Of a stretch of DNA of 43,153 nucleotides, positions 33,594 to 42,233 are shown piece after piece. The DNA comes from an uncultured Veillonella sp. (GTDB lineage: Bacteria > Bacillota > Negativicutes > Veillonellales > Veillonellaceae). The DNA lies in contig CAKPXN010000007.1 of the NCBI GenBank assembly GCA_934202095.1, positions 1 through 43,153 of the forward strand. The letters run 5' to 3'. A program made the position numbers and the translations under genes. Within the stretch, counting starts at the first letter, position 1, and each line of letters opens with the position of its first letter. Below the pieces are notes generated by a model. That model made no database searches. It was not told the DNA's origin and saw nothing but the letters and a program-made list of their open reading frames with translations.

Positions 33594-34736
33594 ATGATTT
33601 ATAATAAAGAACCGTTACAACTGAATAGTCCCATAGCCTTTTGGCTTAATTTCCCCAACGAGGAACGCGTTTTTTGGGTGGACCGGCAAAGTGATCGTAT
33701 TGTTGTAGGCGCTAAACGTCTAGCTACAGTTAAAGATGATGAGGACCGCCATAATTATGCGTACGTATTTTATGGGGATACTTTTTTTGACACATCAAAG
33801 GATCCTAAATGGTCGGGAATGGGGCATGAAATGATTGCGTTCACCCATTACTACATCGTAGAAAATGGGGAATCCTTTTATTTGCATGCTGGTGAAAGCG
33901 TTAGCATAGAAGATATTGAAGTGCCTCATATTCGTCATAATTTCCGTGAAACCAGTGATGATAAATCTGATTGGGATAATTTGATGAATGCTATTTCGGA
34001 TGGCATTAGTTATGGGGAGATGACAAAGGTAGTTGCATCCCGTGAGGTGCAATTTACAAGTGATACACCGTTTAATGTGGCGAGTATCTTGGCCAATTTG
34101 GTTGAAAATAATCCGAACTGTTTTATCTTTGGTTATGAAAAGGATGGGCGTACCTTTGTAGGGGCTTCTCCAGAAATTTTGGTGCGTCATCGTGGTAATG
34201 AAATCCTTAGTTATGCACTAGCTGGAACAGCACCAAAGGACGGACCTCATGCATGGACCAAGGAACAGTTATTAACAGACGAGAAAAATCTGTTTGAACA
34301 CAATATCGTTCGAGATCGTATTGTACATACGATGAACGAGGTCACTCAAGATATTTCTGTTGGTAAAACGGAGATTATGGAGCTTGCCCATCTGTATCAT
34401 TTGAGAACTATCATAACGGCTAAGGATAGCACAAAGTCGCTTATTGAATGGGCGAAGTTATTACATCCTACACCGGCTCTTGGCGGAGAACCAAGAGTTA
34501 AGGCGTTGGCCTTACTACAACAATATGAAGCGCACGAGCGTGGTATGTATGCCGCTCCGTTTGGCTTTATGAAGGATATGGGGGATGGCATCATTGTTGT
34601 CGCTATTCGATCTGCGCTCATTATGGATAATGTTCTATATGCGTACGCCGGATGTGGTGTAGTTGCTGATTCTGATGCGGATGAAGAATATATAGAAACG
34701 AATAATAAAATGCGTACTATACTAGATGCTTTATAA
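33594..34736 (+). CDS. menF: isochorismate synthase (menaquinone type)
   Basis: This 380-residue enzyme converts chorismate to isochorismate, the entry to menaquinone synthesis. It is shorter than most MenF (430-470) because the N-terminal part is reduced. The catalytic core is intact: the base Lys in GEMTKVVASREV, GASPEILVRH, SYALAGTAPKDG, DEKNLFEHNIVRDRI, HLYHLRTIITA, LHPTPALGGEPR and YAGCGVVADSDADEEYIETN. No convincing Shine-Dalgarno sequence precedes the ATG (ATATACCATT), and an in-frame TAG lies 12 bases upstream, so no earlier ATG start is available. It begins the men operon. Confidence 0.92.
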   Translation: MIYNKEPLQLNSPIAFWLNFPNEERVFWVDRQSDRIVVGAKRLATVKDDEDRHNYAYVFYGDTFFDTSKDPKWSGMGHEMIAFTHYYIVENGESFYLHAGESVSIEDIEVPHIRHNFRETSDDKSDWDNLMNAISDGISYGEMTKVVASREVQFTSDTPFNVASILANLVENNPNCFIFGYEKDGRTFVGASPEILVRHRGNEILSYALAGTAPKDGPHAWTKEQLLTDEKNLFEHNIVRDRIVHTMNEVTQDISVGKTEIMELAHLYHLRTIITAKDSTKSLIEWAKLLHPTPALGGEPRVKALALLQQYEAHERGMYAAPFGFMKDMGDGIIVVAIRSALIMDNVLYAYAGCGVVADSDADEEYIETNNKMRTILDAL

Positions 34737-34803
34737 ATGGTATAGAACTAGTACGGAATAACTATGATGAGAAATAAACCCATCTATATTACGGAGAAAT
34801 TAC

Positions 34804-36543
34804 ATGAATGAATATATCGCTACCTTGGTAGATGAGTTCGCCCAATTAGGCATCACGCATGCCGTGTTTAGCCCTGGTTCACGCTCTACAACAATGGCCA
34901 TGTTATTTCGTGAACATGGTGATTTTGAAACCTATATGAATATTGATGAACGGTCCGCAGGGTTCATGGCGTTGGGCATTGCTAAGGCCCATAGAAAGCC
35001 TGTAATTCTCGTATGCACATCGGGTTCAGCGGTGGCACATTATATGCCGGCCGTACTAGAAGCACAATATAGCGGTGTACCCTTGATTATTTTGTCTGCC
35101 GATCGACCTCATACATTGCAACATGTAGGGGCTCCACAAACGGTGGATCAACAAAAACTATTCGGAACAGCCGTTAACTATTACGAAGAATTAGCTGTAC
35201 CACAACAGGACCATTACTATACGTATCCGCGTCTGGTAGCTCGAAAGGCCTATATGAAAGCTTTGGATGTAAAAAGGGGTCCCGTGCATATTAATGTACC
35301 GCTCTTTGAGCCATTGGTACCGGAGTTAGATAAAAAACATTTTGCTTGTGGACGACTTCCATTTTCTGTTGTGAGTGGAACTATTCAACCAAGCGATGTA
35401 TATGCTATGTATGACCTTCTTAAGCATACAAAGGTTCTCATATTAGCTGGCCCAAGCGCCAATCCTGATGACATAGACGCTATTCTTGCTTTGTCTTATA
35501 TGTTCCATGCTCCCATTTTAGGTGATCCACTCTCTAATATGCGTAGTGTTCGTGATGAACGAATTATTACATCCTATGATGCATTGCTTTCACAAAATAT
35601 ATATCGAGATGCACTACAACCGGATTGCATCTTGCAGATTGGTCAGATGGTCGTATCTAAACGTGTTCAACAGTGGGTGGCATCCATGCAACATACACCA
35701 ATTATATCTGTTAGCCCTACCATGGATTATACGAACCCTGCAGGAAACACGACGCTCTTTGTACAATCGACTCCACAAGGTTTGGTTGATGCACTGAAAA
35801 TGCAGATTCCTGAGCTTCATGCAATGGGAAATGAGGAATATGCAGAAGGTGCTTATGAGGAACTCGATACAGCGGATAATGGTTATCTAGCTACGTGGAT
35901 TCATGCAGACGAAGTAGGGCGTAAACAACTCGATACAGTTGGTCGAGAACAGGAACTATTTGAAGGACGTACAATTCATCTCTTACAAGAACTGTTACCA
36001 CAACACAGTCAAATTGTAGTTGCCAATAGTATGAGCATTCGAGATATGGATTATTTCTGGTCTGGTAATCGTCACAGCGCTATTATCTATGGTAATCGTG
36101 GCGTTAACGGTATTGATGGCACCGTTTCTACGGCCCTTGGCATCGCTACAAATGGTATACCTACCGTATTGCTTACGGGGGACTTAACCTTCTTTCACGA
36201 TTTGAATGGCCTCGCCGTGGCAAAAACACACCCATTAAATTTAACTATCATTGTTCACAATAATGATGGGGGTGGCATTTTTGAATATTTGCCGCAAAAG
36301 GGAACGCCCCATTTTGATTACTTATTTAGTACTGCGCAAGGTCTAGACTATAGTGGTCTTGCGACCCTATATGGTATCGATTTTGTACGCGTGACAAGTA
36401 ATGATGAATTGAAAAATGTGTTACAAAACTATGTAGGAACAGCAAGTGTTCACGTCATTGAAATCCCCACATCTAAAGAACGAAGCCGGGAACTACATAA
36501 ACAATATACGACGATTCCTACAAACAAGGAGGACCGACTATGA
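34804..36543 (+). CDS. menD: SEPHCHC synthase
   Basis: This 579-residue thiamine-diphosphate enzyme adds succinyl semialdehyde (from 2-oxoglutarate) to isochorismate. The N-terminal HAVFSPGSRSTTMAML and NIDERSAGFMALG (catalytic Glu) are MenD signatures, followed by CTSGSAVAHYMPAVLEA and LSADRPHTLQHVGAPQTVDQ. The C-terminal ThDP-binding stretch runs from NRGVNGIDGTVSTALGIAT to LTGDLTFFHDLNGL with VHNNDGGGIFEYLPQ. It is 67 bases after menF, preceded by ACGGAG, and overlaps menH by 4 bases (ATGA). Confidence 0.96.
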   Translation: MNEYIATLVDEFAQLGITHAVFSPGSRSTTMAMLFREHGDFETYMNIDERSAGFMALGIAKAHRKPVILVCTSGSAVAHYMPAVLEAQYSGVPLIILSADRPHTLQHVGAPQTVDQQKLFGTAVNYYEELAVPQQDHYYTYPRLVARKAYMKALDVKRGPVHINVPLFEPLVPELDKKHFACGRLPFSVVSGTIQPSDVYAMYDLLKHTKVLILAGPSANPDDIDAILALSYMFHAPILGDPLSNMRSVRDERIITSYDALLSQNIYRDALQPDCILQIGQMVVSKRVQQWVASMQHTPIISVSPTMDYTNPAGNTTLFVQSTPQGLVDALKMQIPELHAMGNEEYAEGAYEELDTADNGYLATWIHADEVGRKQLDTVGREQELFEGRTIHLLQELLPQHSQIVVANSMSIRDMDYFWSGNRHSAIIYGNRGVNGIDGTVSTALGIATNGIPTVLLTGDLTFFHDLNGLAVAKTHPLNLTIIVHNNDGGGIFEYLPQKGTPHFDYLFSTAQGLDYSGLATLYGIDFVRVTSNDELKNVLQNYVGTASVHVIEIPTSKERSRELHKQYTTIPTNKEDRL

Positions 36544-37400
36544 GCCAATATGCTTGCAGTATTATAGATAACTCCATATACAATCCAGCACTTCGCATGT
36601 ATGTCGATCTTGGTGAGTATCGATATGGGGTGACGCTAGCTGGCGCCGGTAAACCTCTTGTGTGCTTACATGGCTTTTCTGAGTCAAGCTATACATGGGA
36701 TGGCATCGTTGTACCGGGTTATCAGCTCATCCGCATCGATACGATTGGTCATGGAGATTCGGATATACCAGAGGATGAGAGCGCCTTTTCTATTCCTACC
36801 ATGCTCAATGATTTGCATACGGTGATTTCCGCCGTGGCTGGTGAAAGCTATTCTCTTATGGGCTACTCTATGGGGGCGCGATTAGCATTGCTTTATGCTC
36901 TTGAATATGGTTCTGAAATTGAAAACCTTATTTTAGAAAGTGGTTCTGTTGGCATCGAATCAGATGTAGAACGACAAGCGCGTAAAGAGTCAGATGAACA
37001 ACTGGCATCAGCTATAGAGGATAATGATGGTCATTGGTTTGCTACTAAATGGTCGGAAATCTCTATTTTTGACAGCCAAAGCCAGCTTTCACCAATCGTA
37101 CAAGATAAGTTGTTTCAACGTCGTGCACACAATAGTCCCTATGCATTAGCAGCTACATTGCGAGGCTCAGGACAAGGCGTTATGCCCTATGTAGGCCATC
37201 GATTACAAGAATTATCTATGCCATCTCTATATATTAGTGGCGCATTAGATACAAAATATACTACAATAGGAGAAGAGCGGTTTAGTAACTTACCAAACTG
37301 TGACCATGTCATCGTCAATGGGGCGGGACATAATGTACATTTAGAAAAGCCGGGCCCGTTTATGACGGCCTTAGCAGATTTTTTATATAAAGAAAGGTAA
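36540..37400 (+). CDS. menH: SHCHC synthase (alpha/beta hydrolase)
   Basis: This 286-residue alpha/beta hydrolase eliminates pyruvate from SEPHCHC to give [19 protein letters not shown] (oxyanion region), the nucleophile in [16 protein letters not shown], the Asp in [11 protein letters not shown] and the His in [13 protein letters not shown] form the catalytic set in the right order. It has about 25 more N-terminal residues than E. coli MenH (252). The 4-base overlap with menD and its place between menD and menB make the assignment strong. Confidence 0.9.
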   Translation: MSQYACSIIDNSIYNPALRMYVDLGEYRYGVTLAGAGKPLVCLHGFSESSYTWDGIVVPGYQLIRIDTIGHGDSDIPEDESAFSIPTMLNDLHTVISAVAGESYSLMGYSMGARLALLYALEYGSEIENLILESGSVGIESDVERQARKESDEQLASAIEDNDGHWFATKWSEISIFDSQSQLSPIVQDKLFQRRAHNSPYALAATLRGSGQGVMPYVGHRLQELSMPSLYISGALDTKYTTIGEERFSNLPNCDHVIVNGAGHNVHLEKPGPFMTALADFLYKER

Positions 37401-37405
37401 CATCC

Positions 37406-38248
37406 ATGAGCAAATTTGATTGGAAAGTATTGGATCGTAATTATGAAGATGTAATTTACGAAACCTATAATGGTATTGCAAAAATCACGATTAATCGCCC
37501 AGAAGTGCGCAACGCATTTCGCCCTAAAACCGTAATCGAGCTTATTGATGCATTCACAATCGCTCGCGACGATGCAGAAATTGGTGTTATTATCTTGACT
37601 GGTGCTAACCATGGCCAAGGTGAAGATAAAGAGGCATTCTGCTCCGGCGGTGACCAACGTGTGCGCGGCAATGGCGGTTATGTAGGCGATGACAATATTC
37701 CTCGTCTTAACGTACTTGACTTGCAACATTTAATCCGCATCATTCCAAAACCTGTTATCGCTATGGTAAATGGTTTTGCCATCGGTGGTGGCCATGTATT
37801 GCACATCGTATGTGACCTTACCATCGCTTCTGAAAATGCAAAATTCGGTCAAACAGGTCCTCGCGTAGGTTCCTTCGATGCTGGTTACGGTGCTGGTTAT
37901 TTAGCGCGCATGATCGGTCACAAACGCGCTCGTGAAGTATGGTTCCTTTGCCGTCAATACACGGCTGCGCAAGCTTACGAAATGGGCATGGTTAACTGCG
38001 TGGTACCATTTGACAAATTGGAAGAAGAAACGGTTCAATGGTGTAATGAAATTTTGGCATTGTCCCCAATGGCATTGCGCATGTTGAAAGCATCCTTCAA
38101 CGCAGATACAGATGGCCTTGCAGGGTTACAACAATTTGCAGGCGATGCAACGTTGATGTACTATACAACAGATGAAGCTAAAGAAGGTCGCGATGCGTTC
38201 AAAGAAAAACGCAAACCAGACTTCAAACAATTCCCTAAATTCCCTTAA
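37406..38248 (+). CDS. menB: 1,4-dihydroxy-2-naphthoyl-CoA synthase
   Basis: This 280-residue crotonase-fold enzyme closes the naphthoate ring of succinylbenzoyl-Co[75 protein letters not shown] and the C-terminal [14 protein letters not shown] are MenB-specific. The GQTG motif is that of bicarbonate-using enzymes. It follows menH by 5 bases and is rich in codons typical of highly expressed genes compared with its neighbours. Confidence 0.97.
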   Translation: MSKFDWKVLDRNYEDVIYETYNGIAKITINRPEVRNAFRPKTVIELIDAFTIARDDAEIGVIILTGANHGQGEDKEAFCSGGDQRVRGNGGYVGDDNIPRLNVLDLQHLIRIIPKPVIAMVNGFAIGGGHVLHIVCDLTIASENAKFGQTGPRVGSFDAGYGAGYLARMIGHKRAREVWFLCRQYTAAQAYEMGMVNCVVPFDKLEEETVQWCNEILALSPMALRMLKASFNADTDGLAGLQQFAGDATLMYYTTDEAKEGRDAFKEKRKPDFKQFPKFP

Positions 38249-38301
38249 TAGAAATCGGGGAATCAGTCCTTATGTATGGATTTGATAGTATTTATATGAT
38301 A

Positions 38302-38330
38302 AGTGCGCCTCTATATGAGGCGCCTTTCTT
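38302..38330 (+). terminator. hairpin between menB and menE (possible partial terminator)
   Basis: GCGCCTC and GAGGCGC pair around TATAT and are followed by CTTTCTTAT. The broken T run suggests attenuation rather than full termination, so menE-C-I could be expressed less than menF-D-H-B. Confidence 0.55.
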
Positions 38331-38376
38331 ATACGTATATGTTTTATAGTACTATGGTTAGCTAAGAGGTGAGATG

Positions 38377-39801
38377 ATGGAATGGTTACGATATGGAAAA
38401 CAGCATTATCCGAAACGTATTTGTATGAATGAATACAACTATAAGGATATATATGATGCGGTTATATGCGTGGCAACTCGATTACAAGCGCTACCAGACA
38501 CACGCATCTCTATAATATCGGATAATTCTGTAACGATGGCCGTCTATATCTTGGCGGCTATGCTAGTCCATAAAGAAGTGCTTTTATTAAACGTCCATCT
38601 TACAGCAGGTGAAATAGAAAACCAGTTATCTCAATTACATATCACAACTGTGCTACATAGTGCTAAACGACAGTCACAAGTGCCAACATCTGCAACAGCC
38701 ATTCAGTTCGAATCCATAAGAACTATGTCACGTAATGTAGCAGAGGATATCTTTGATTGGACCTTTGACGATAATGACATTGCAGCTATCATGAATACCA
38801 GTGCTACAACGGGACAGTTTAAATCGGTACCGCTTCGTTGGGGGCAAATTAAGGCTCATGTGCAAGCATCACAACAGGTACTTGGCGTTACGGAACAGGA
38901 TAATTGGCTTATGGTGTTGCCATTGTTTCATGTAAGTGGTTTGTCTATATTGATGCGATCAATCTACAATGGAACGGCCATGACAATCATGGAATCCTAT
39001 AACGAAGAACAAGTACTGCAATATATTCATGATGGTCGTATTAACATGATGTCTCTGGTGCCTACCATCTTAAAGAATTTAGAACCGCGCATTGCTCACC
39101 ATCAACTGCGAGTTATCTTATTGGGCGGTGAATTTATACCGCGACCTCTAGTTGATGCGTGTATGGCAAAGCAGTTACCGATTTATAAGACCTATGGTAT
39201 GACGGAAACCTTTAGTCAAAGCGTGACCATGCCGGTATTATCGAATCTAAATAAACTTGATTCGGTAGGTAAACCTTTGCCGGGGATGACCGTACATATT
39301 GTAAATTCCGATACAGATGGGGTAGGCGAAATTCATTTGAATGGTCCCATGGTTATGAGTGGCTATATCAATCGCGTACCGATTCATGGCGATTTTAATA
39401 CCGATGACATAGGATACCTAGATGAAGATGGCTTTTTATACATCTTAAATCGCCGTACAGATTTGATTATTTCTGGAGGCGAGAATATCTATCCTAAGGA
39501 AATTGAAGATACTGTGTATGCCATGCAAGGGGTGAAGGAATGTGCGGTTATTCCTGTAGCCGATACGAAATGGGGGCAGGTGCCTGCACTATTTGTTGCC
39601 TTTGATGATGTAGATGTATTAGGTGGCGATTTGGAAATGGTCGTGCGAGGCTATATTGCTAGTAAGCTAGCCAAATATAAGGTGCCTAAATACATTATGA
39701 TTATGGATGCATTGCCACGTAATGGGACAGGTAAGATTATGCGTAAGTCGTTGGCCTCCTATCTCGATATGACGGCGCCGAGTGGAGGTTCTCATGCATG
39801 A
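38377..39801 (+). CDS. menE: o-succinylbenzoate-CoA ligase
   Basis: This 474-residue adenylate-forming enzyme activates o-succinylbenzoate with CoA. Two ATGs stand side by side; the second (38377) is better spaced from GAGGTG. The ATP loop reads NTSATTGQFKSVPL, with Ala in place of the usual Gly of TSGTTG. Further motifs are MVLPLFHVSGLSIL, KTYGMTETFSQ, DIGYLDEDGFLYILNRRTDL, ISGGENIYPKEIED and the catalytic Lys in PRNGTGKIMRK. The start of menC lies inside its last codons (8-base overlap). Confidence 0.94.
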   Translation: MEWLRYGKQHYPKRICMNEYNYKDIYDAVICVATRLQALPDTRISIISDNSVTMAVYILAAMLVHKEVLLLNVHLTAGEIENQLSQLHITTVLHSAKRQSQVPTSATAIQFESIRTMSRNVAEDIFDWTFDDNDIAAIMNTSATTGQFKSVPLRWGQIKAHVQASQQVLGVTEQDNWLMVLPLFHVSGLSILMRSIYNGTAMTIMESYNEEQVLQYIHDGRINMMSLVPTILKNLEPRIAHHQLRVILLGGEFIPRPLVDACMAKQLPIYKTYGMTETFSQSVTMPVLSNLNKLDSVGKPLPGMTVHIVNSDTDGVGEIHLNGPMVMSGYINRVPIHGDFNTDDIGYLDEDGFLYILNRRTDLIISGGENIYPKEIEDTVYAMQGVKECAVIPVADTKWGQVPALFVAFDDVDVLGGDLEMVVRGYIASKLAKYKVPKYIMIMDALPRNGTGKIMRKSLASYLDMTAPSGGSHA

Positions 39802-40936
39802 TATATTGAACTTTAAATCCATAACGACATATCGCGTAGCATTGCCCCTAAAATTTGAATTCAAAACGGCTAAGGGTACTGTTCGTGTTCGTGAAAGTGT
39901 CATCGTTCGTGTCGAGGATCAACAAGGCTATGTTGGATACGGGGAATGTGTGGCTTTCACAGACCCTTTTTATACATCAGAAACCGTTGATTCCGCATGG
40001 AAACAATTGGTGGATACCTATATTCTAGAGTTGCGCTTGATGCGGCCAAAACCATTGATGGCCTATATTCGGCAGTTACAATTTTGGTTAAAGCGCGACA
40101 ATATGCCCATGACGATAGCAGGCCTTGAAAACGCTTTAATTAATCTAGAGTGCAACCGAAAAGGCGTGAATTCTGTGTCGTATATTCTGGGGCAGTCTTT
40201 GGAATCTACCATTTCAAATGGCATCGTCATTGGCGACGTGCCCATGGATGAACTATTAGGTATCGTGGAACAGCATGTAGCCAATGGTTGTCAACGAATT
40301 AAACTCAAGGTATCACCACGGGATGGTTATGAACGGACACGACTTGTGCGTGAAGCCTATCCAAACTTAGACTTAGCCGTTGATGCTAATCAAAGTTATA
40401 CCTATGACCAGCTAGATATAGTGGCTGCCTATAATGACTTGAATTTGCTATGTATAGAAGAACCCTTTAGTTTGACGAATTTGATTACCTATAAAGCGTG
40501 GAAGAAATCGTTGCCTAATTGGCCTATTACGACACCTATTTGTCTAGATGAGTCAATTTTGTCTTATGATAATTTATCTTATGCAATCGAGCATAGATTG
40601 ATTGATGTACTCAATGTAAAAGTAGGACGCCTTGGTGGGCTCATACAGACGCGCGCTGCCATTTTACGATGCCGCGAAGCAGGTATTCCTTACTGGATTG
40701 GTAGCATGGTTGAATCGGGCATCTCAAAGATATTACATATTCAACTTGCTGCCTTAGGTGATACCTATATGGCAGGGGATTTATCCGATTCTAATCGCTA
40801 TTTTGAGCATGACCTTATCAATCCAGAAATTTTATTTATCGATGGGGCCATGCAGGTGCCTAATGGCAATGGTCTTGGTGTTGATGTATTGAATAATCGT
40901 ATTGAGGAATATACAGTGGAGAAACGAACGCTATGA
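39794..40936 (+). CDS. menC: o-succinylbenzoate synthase
   Basis: This 380-residue enolase-superfamily enzyme dehydrates SHCHC to o-succinylbenzoate. The ATG at 39794 is used because GGAGG precedes it by 5 bases; a GTG at 39782 would overlap that site. The KxK catalytic pair is in RIKLKVS, metal ligands in LAVDANQSY, CIEEPFS and ICLDESI, and the second catalytic Lys in LNVKVGRLGG. IGSMVESGISKILHIQLAAL is the MenC C-terminal signature. It overlaps menE (8 bases) and menI (4 bases). Confidence 0.94.
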   Translation: MHDILNFKSITTYRVALPLKFEFKTAKGTVRVRESVIVRVEDQQGYVGYGECVAFTDPFYTSETVDSAWKQLVDTYILELRLMRPKPLMAYIRQLQFWLKRDNMPMTIAGLENALINLECNRKGVNSVSYILGQSLESTISNGIVIGDVPMDELLGIVEQHVANGCQRIKLKVSPRDGYERTRLVREAYPNLDLAVDANQSYTYDQLDIVAAYNDLNLLCIEEPFSLTNLITYKAWKKSLPNWPITTPICLDESILSYDNLSYAIEHRLIDVLNVKVGRLGGLIQTRAAILRCREAGIPYWIGSMVESGISKILHIQLAALGDTYMAGDLSDSNRYFEHDLINPEILFIDGAMQVPNGNGLGVDVLNNRIEEYTVEKRTL

Positions 40937-41310
40937 CAATGATAGACGCATTACAAATCGATTGTGTTGAGTTAACAGGGCCTACCAGTGGGCAAGGGGT
41001 GATGCATGTAACTAGTTATCATGCGCAACCACAAGGCTATCTCAATGGTGGCGCTACCTTGGCCTTTGGCGAAATTCTATCGGGGATGCTCAGCAATCAA
41101 CTGATTCGAGATGATCAATTTGCTGTCGGACAATCGGTGACTGCAAATCATATGCGCCCTATGAAAGCAGAAGGCGATTTAATTGCTAAAGGACAGTTAC
41201 TATTACAAGGGAAAACATCTCATGTTTGGCGTTTTGATATGCTTGATGAAAGCCATCGTTTGATATCTCAGGTTACCGTAACCTGTGCGATAGTACCTAA
41301 AAATCGATAA
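40933..41310 (+). CDS. menI: hotdog-fold thioesterase, probable DHNA-CoA hydrolase
   Basis: This 125-residue PaaI/YbgC-type hotdog protein has a helix beginning QGYLNGGATLAFGEILSG, whose Glu fits the catalytic acid of DHNA-CoA thioesterases, then VGQSVTANHMRPMKAEGDLI and a final strand VWRFDMLDESHRLISQVTVT. It starts with an ATGA overlap with menC and is the last gene of the men operon, so hydrolysis of 1,4-dihydroxy-2-naphthoyl-CoA is the natural role. The fold is clear; the substrate is from context. Confidence 0.82.
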   Translation: MTMIDALQIDCVELTGPTSGQGVMHVTSYHAQPQGYLNGGATLAFGEILSGMLSNQLIRDDQFAVGQSVTANHMRPMKAEGDLIAKGQLLLQGKTSHVWRFDMLDESHRLISQVTVTCAIVPKNR

Positions 41311-41311
41311 G

Positions 41312-41475
41312 AAAAAAAGACCTCTTTCGTATAAATACGTATGTAGAGGCCAATAACAGTAAAATCCTCCACCGGCCGGGTCTGTCTACGCCCTTCGGGC
41401 TTCGCAGGGCCAAAGTCGGATTTTTCTGTCATTAGCCTCTATTCGTATTGAGATACATAAAGAGGTCTTTATTTT
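41312..41475. repeat. about 160-nt nested inverted-repeat element with GC-rich core
   Basis: The outer arms AAAGACCTCTTT (41316-41327) and AAAGAGGTCTTT (41459-41470) are perfect, with A and T runs outside them, so they serve as a bidirectional terminator for menI and the convergent gene. Inside, 41346-41367 and 41418-41439 pair over 22 positions with only three non-Watson-Crick positions. The core (41368-41417) is GC-rich and contains a small GCCC-TTC-GGGC hairpin (41390-41400). The whole can fold into one long rod, unlike a simple terminator. It could be a REP-like or MITE-like element or a structured RNA. Confidence 0.7.
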
Positions 41476-42086
41476 CTTGTGATTTTATAGAGTGCTTCGA
41501 TATCTGGGATATCATAGATAGCCCAAGTTCCATCTCCGATGTGTTTCATAAGTACTCGGATGGGCGCTGTTTGGTTTGTCTTGGTATTGTGAATTGTTAC
41601 GGTTACGGTAGCGGTGTCGCCATCATCTTCAGAGGTAATGTTTTTAATCTCTAAATGGCGTTGTTTAAATAATTCACCCCGTTGGATGCGGTCAACCATA
41701 GAGAATGTATTGGATGTATCCTCGCTTTCAGTATTTGAATCGCTACTATTTTGCGATTTGAAACTATCAGGATCCTCTACATATTTACGAATTACATCAT
41801 CAAGAAGGGCTGGTCCAAATGTTTTCGTTGCTGCTACTGCGGCCTTGCCTAAAGGTGAGGATGTATCCACATAGGTATTGCCCTCGTGGGTGACGATGTT
41901 TTTTACTAATGATGTTGTATCGATGTGCTCTAATACCGTATCTGCATCTTTGTTTTCAACGGCTTCACGAATAGTTTGGAACGTGTAGACTGGTGTATGA
42001 GGAATATACCATAAGAAATACCACATAGCACTCAGTGTAGCTATGATGGCAATAATGATTGCTATTGTTAGTGTTTTTGATTTCAT
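41469..42086 (-). CDS. DUF2939-like single-pass membrane protein
   Basis: The 205-residue protein starts at the minus-strand ATG at 42086, where CGGAGC lies 6 bases upstream; the longer form from 42125 lacks a site. One membrane anchor (about 3-25, TLTIAIIIAIIATLSAMWYF) is followed by an extracytoplasmic domain beginning PVYTFQTIREAVENKDADTV and LEHIDTTSLVKNI, the pattern of DUF2939 (tyrosine-rich start, then AVxxxDxxxLExxID). The end VRVLMKHIGDGTWAIYDIPD resembles an NTF2-like fold. Its function is unknown. It is divergent from the adhesin gene at the window edge. Confidence 0.65.
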   Translation of the reverse strand: MKSKTLTIAIIIAIIATLSAMWYFLWYIPHTPVYTFQTIREAVENKDADTVLEHIDTTSLVKNIVTHEGNTYVDTSSPLGKAAVAATKTFGPALLDDVIRKYVEDPDSFKSQNSSDSNTESEDTSNTFSMVDRIQRGELFKQRHLEIKNITSEDDGDTATVTVTIHNTKTNQTAPIRVLMKHIGDGTWAIYDIPDIEALYKITRK

Positions 42087-42147
42087 AATATTGCTCCGAT
42101 GTATATAATACATATATTTTAACACATAAATTTCTCCTTCTCTATGG

Positions 42148-42176
42148 TTGTCAGCTTATTAGATTATATGTATAAT
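42148..42176 (+). promoter_or_regulatory. promoter of the inverse-autotransporter gene
   Basis: TTGTCA (42148-42153), 17 bases, and a consensus TATAAT (42171-42176), with a leader of about 50 bases before an AGAGGAG binding site. Confidence 0.7.
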
Positions 42177-42233
42177 AAAGTATGTTCATTTTATATTCAT
42201 TATTAAAATGAATTTGTAAGAGAGGAGTTTGAA

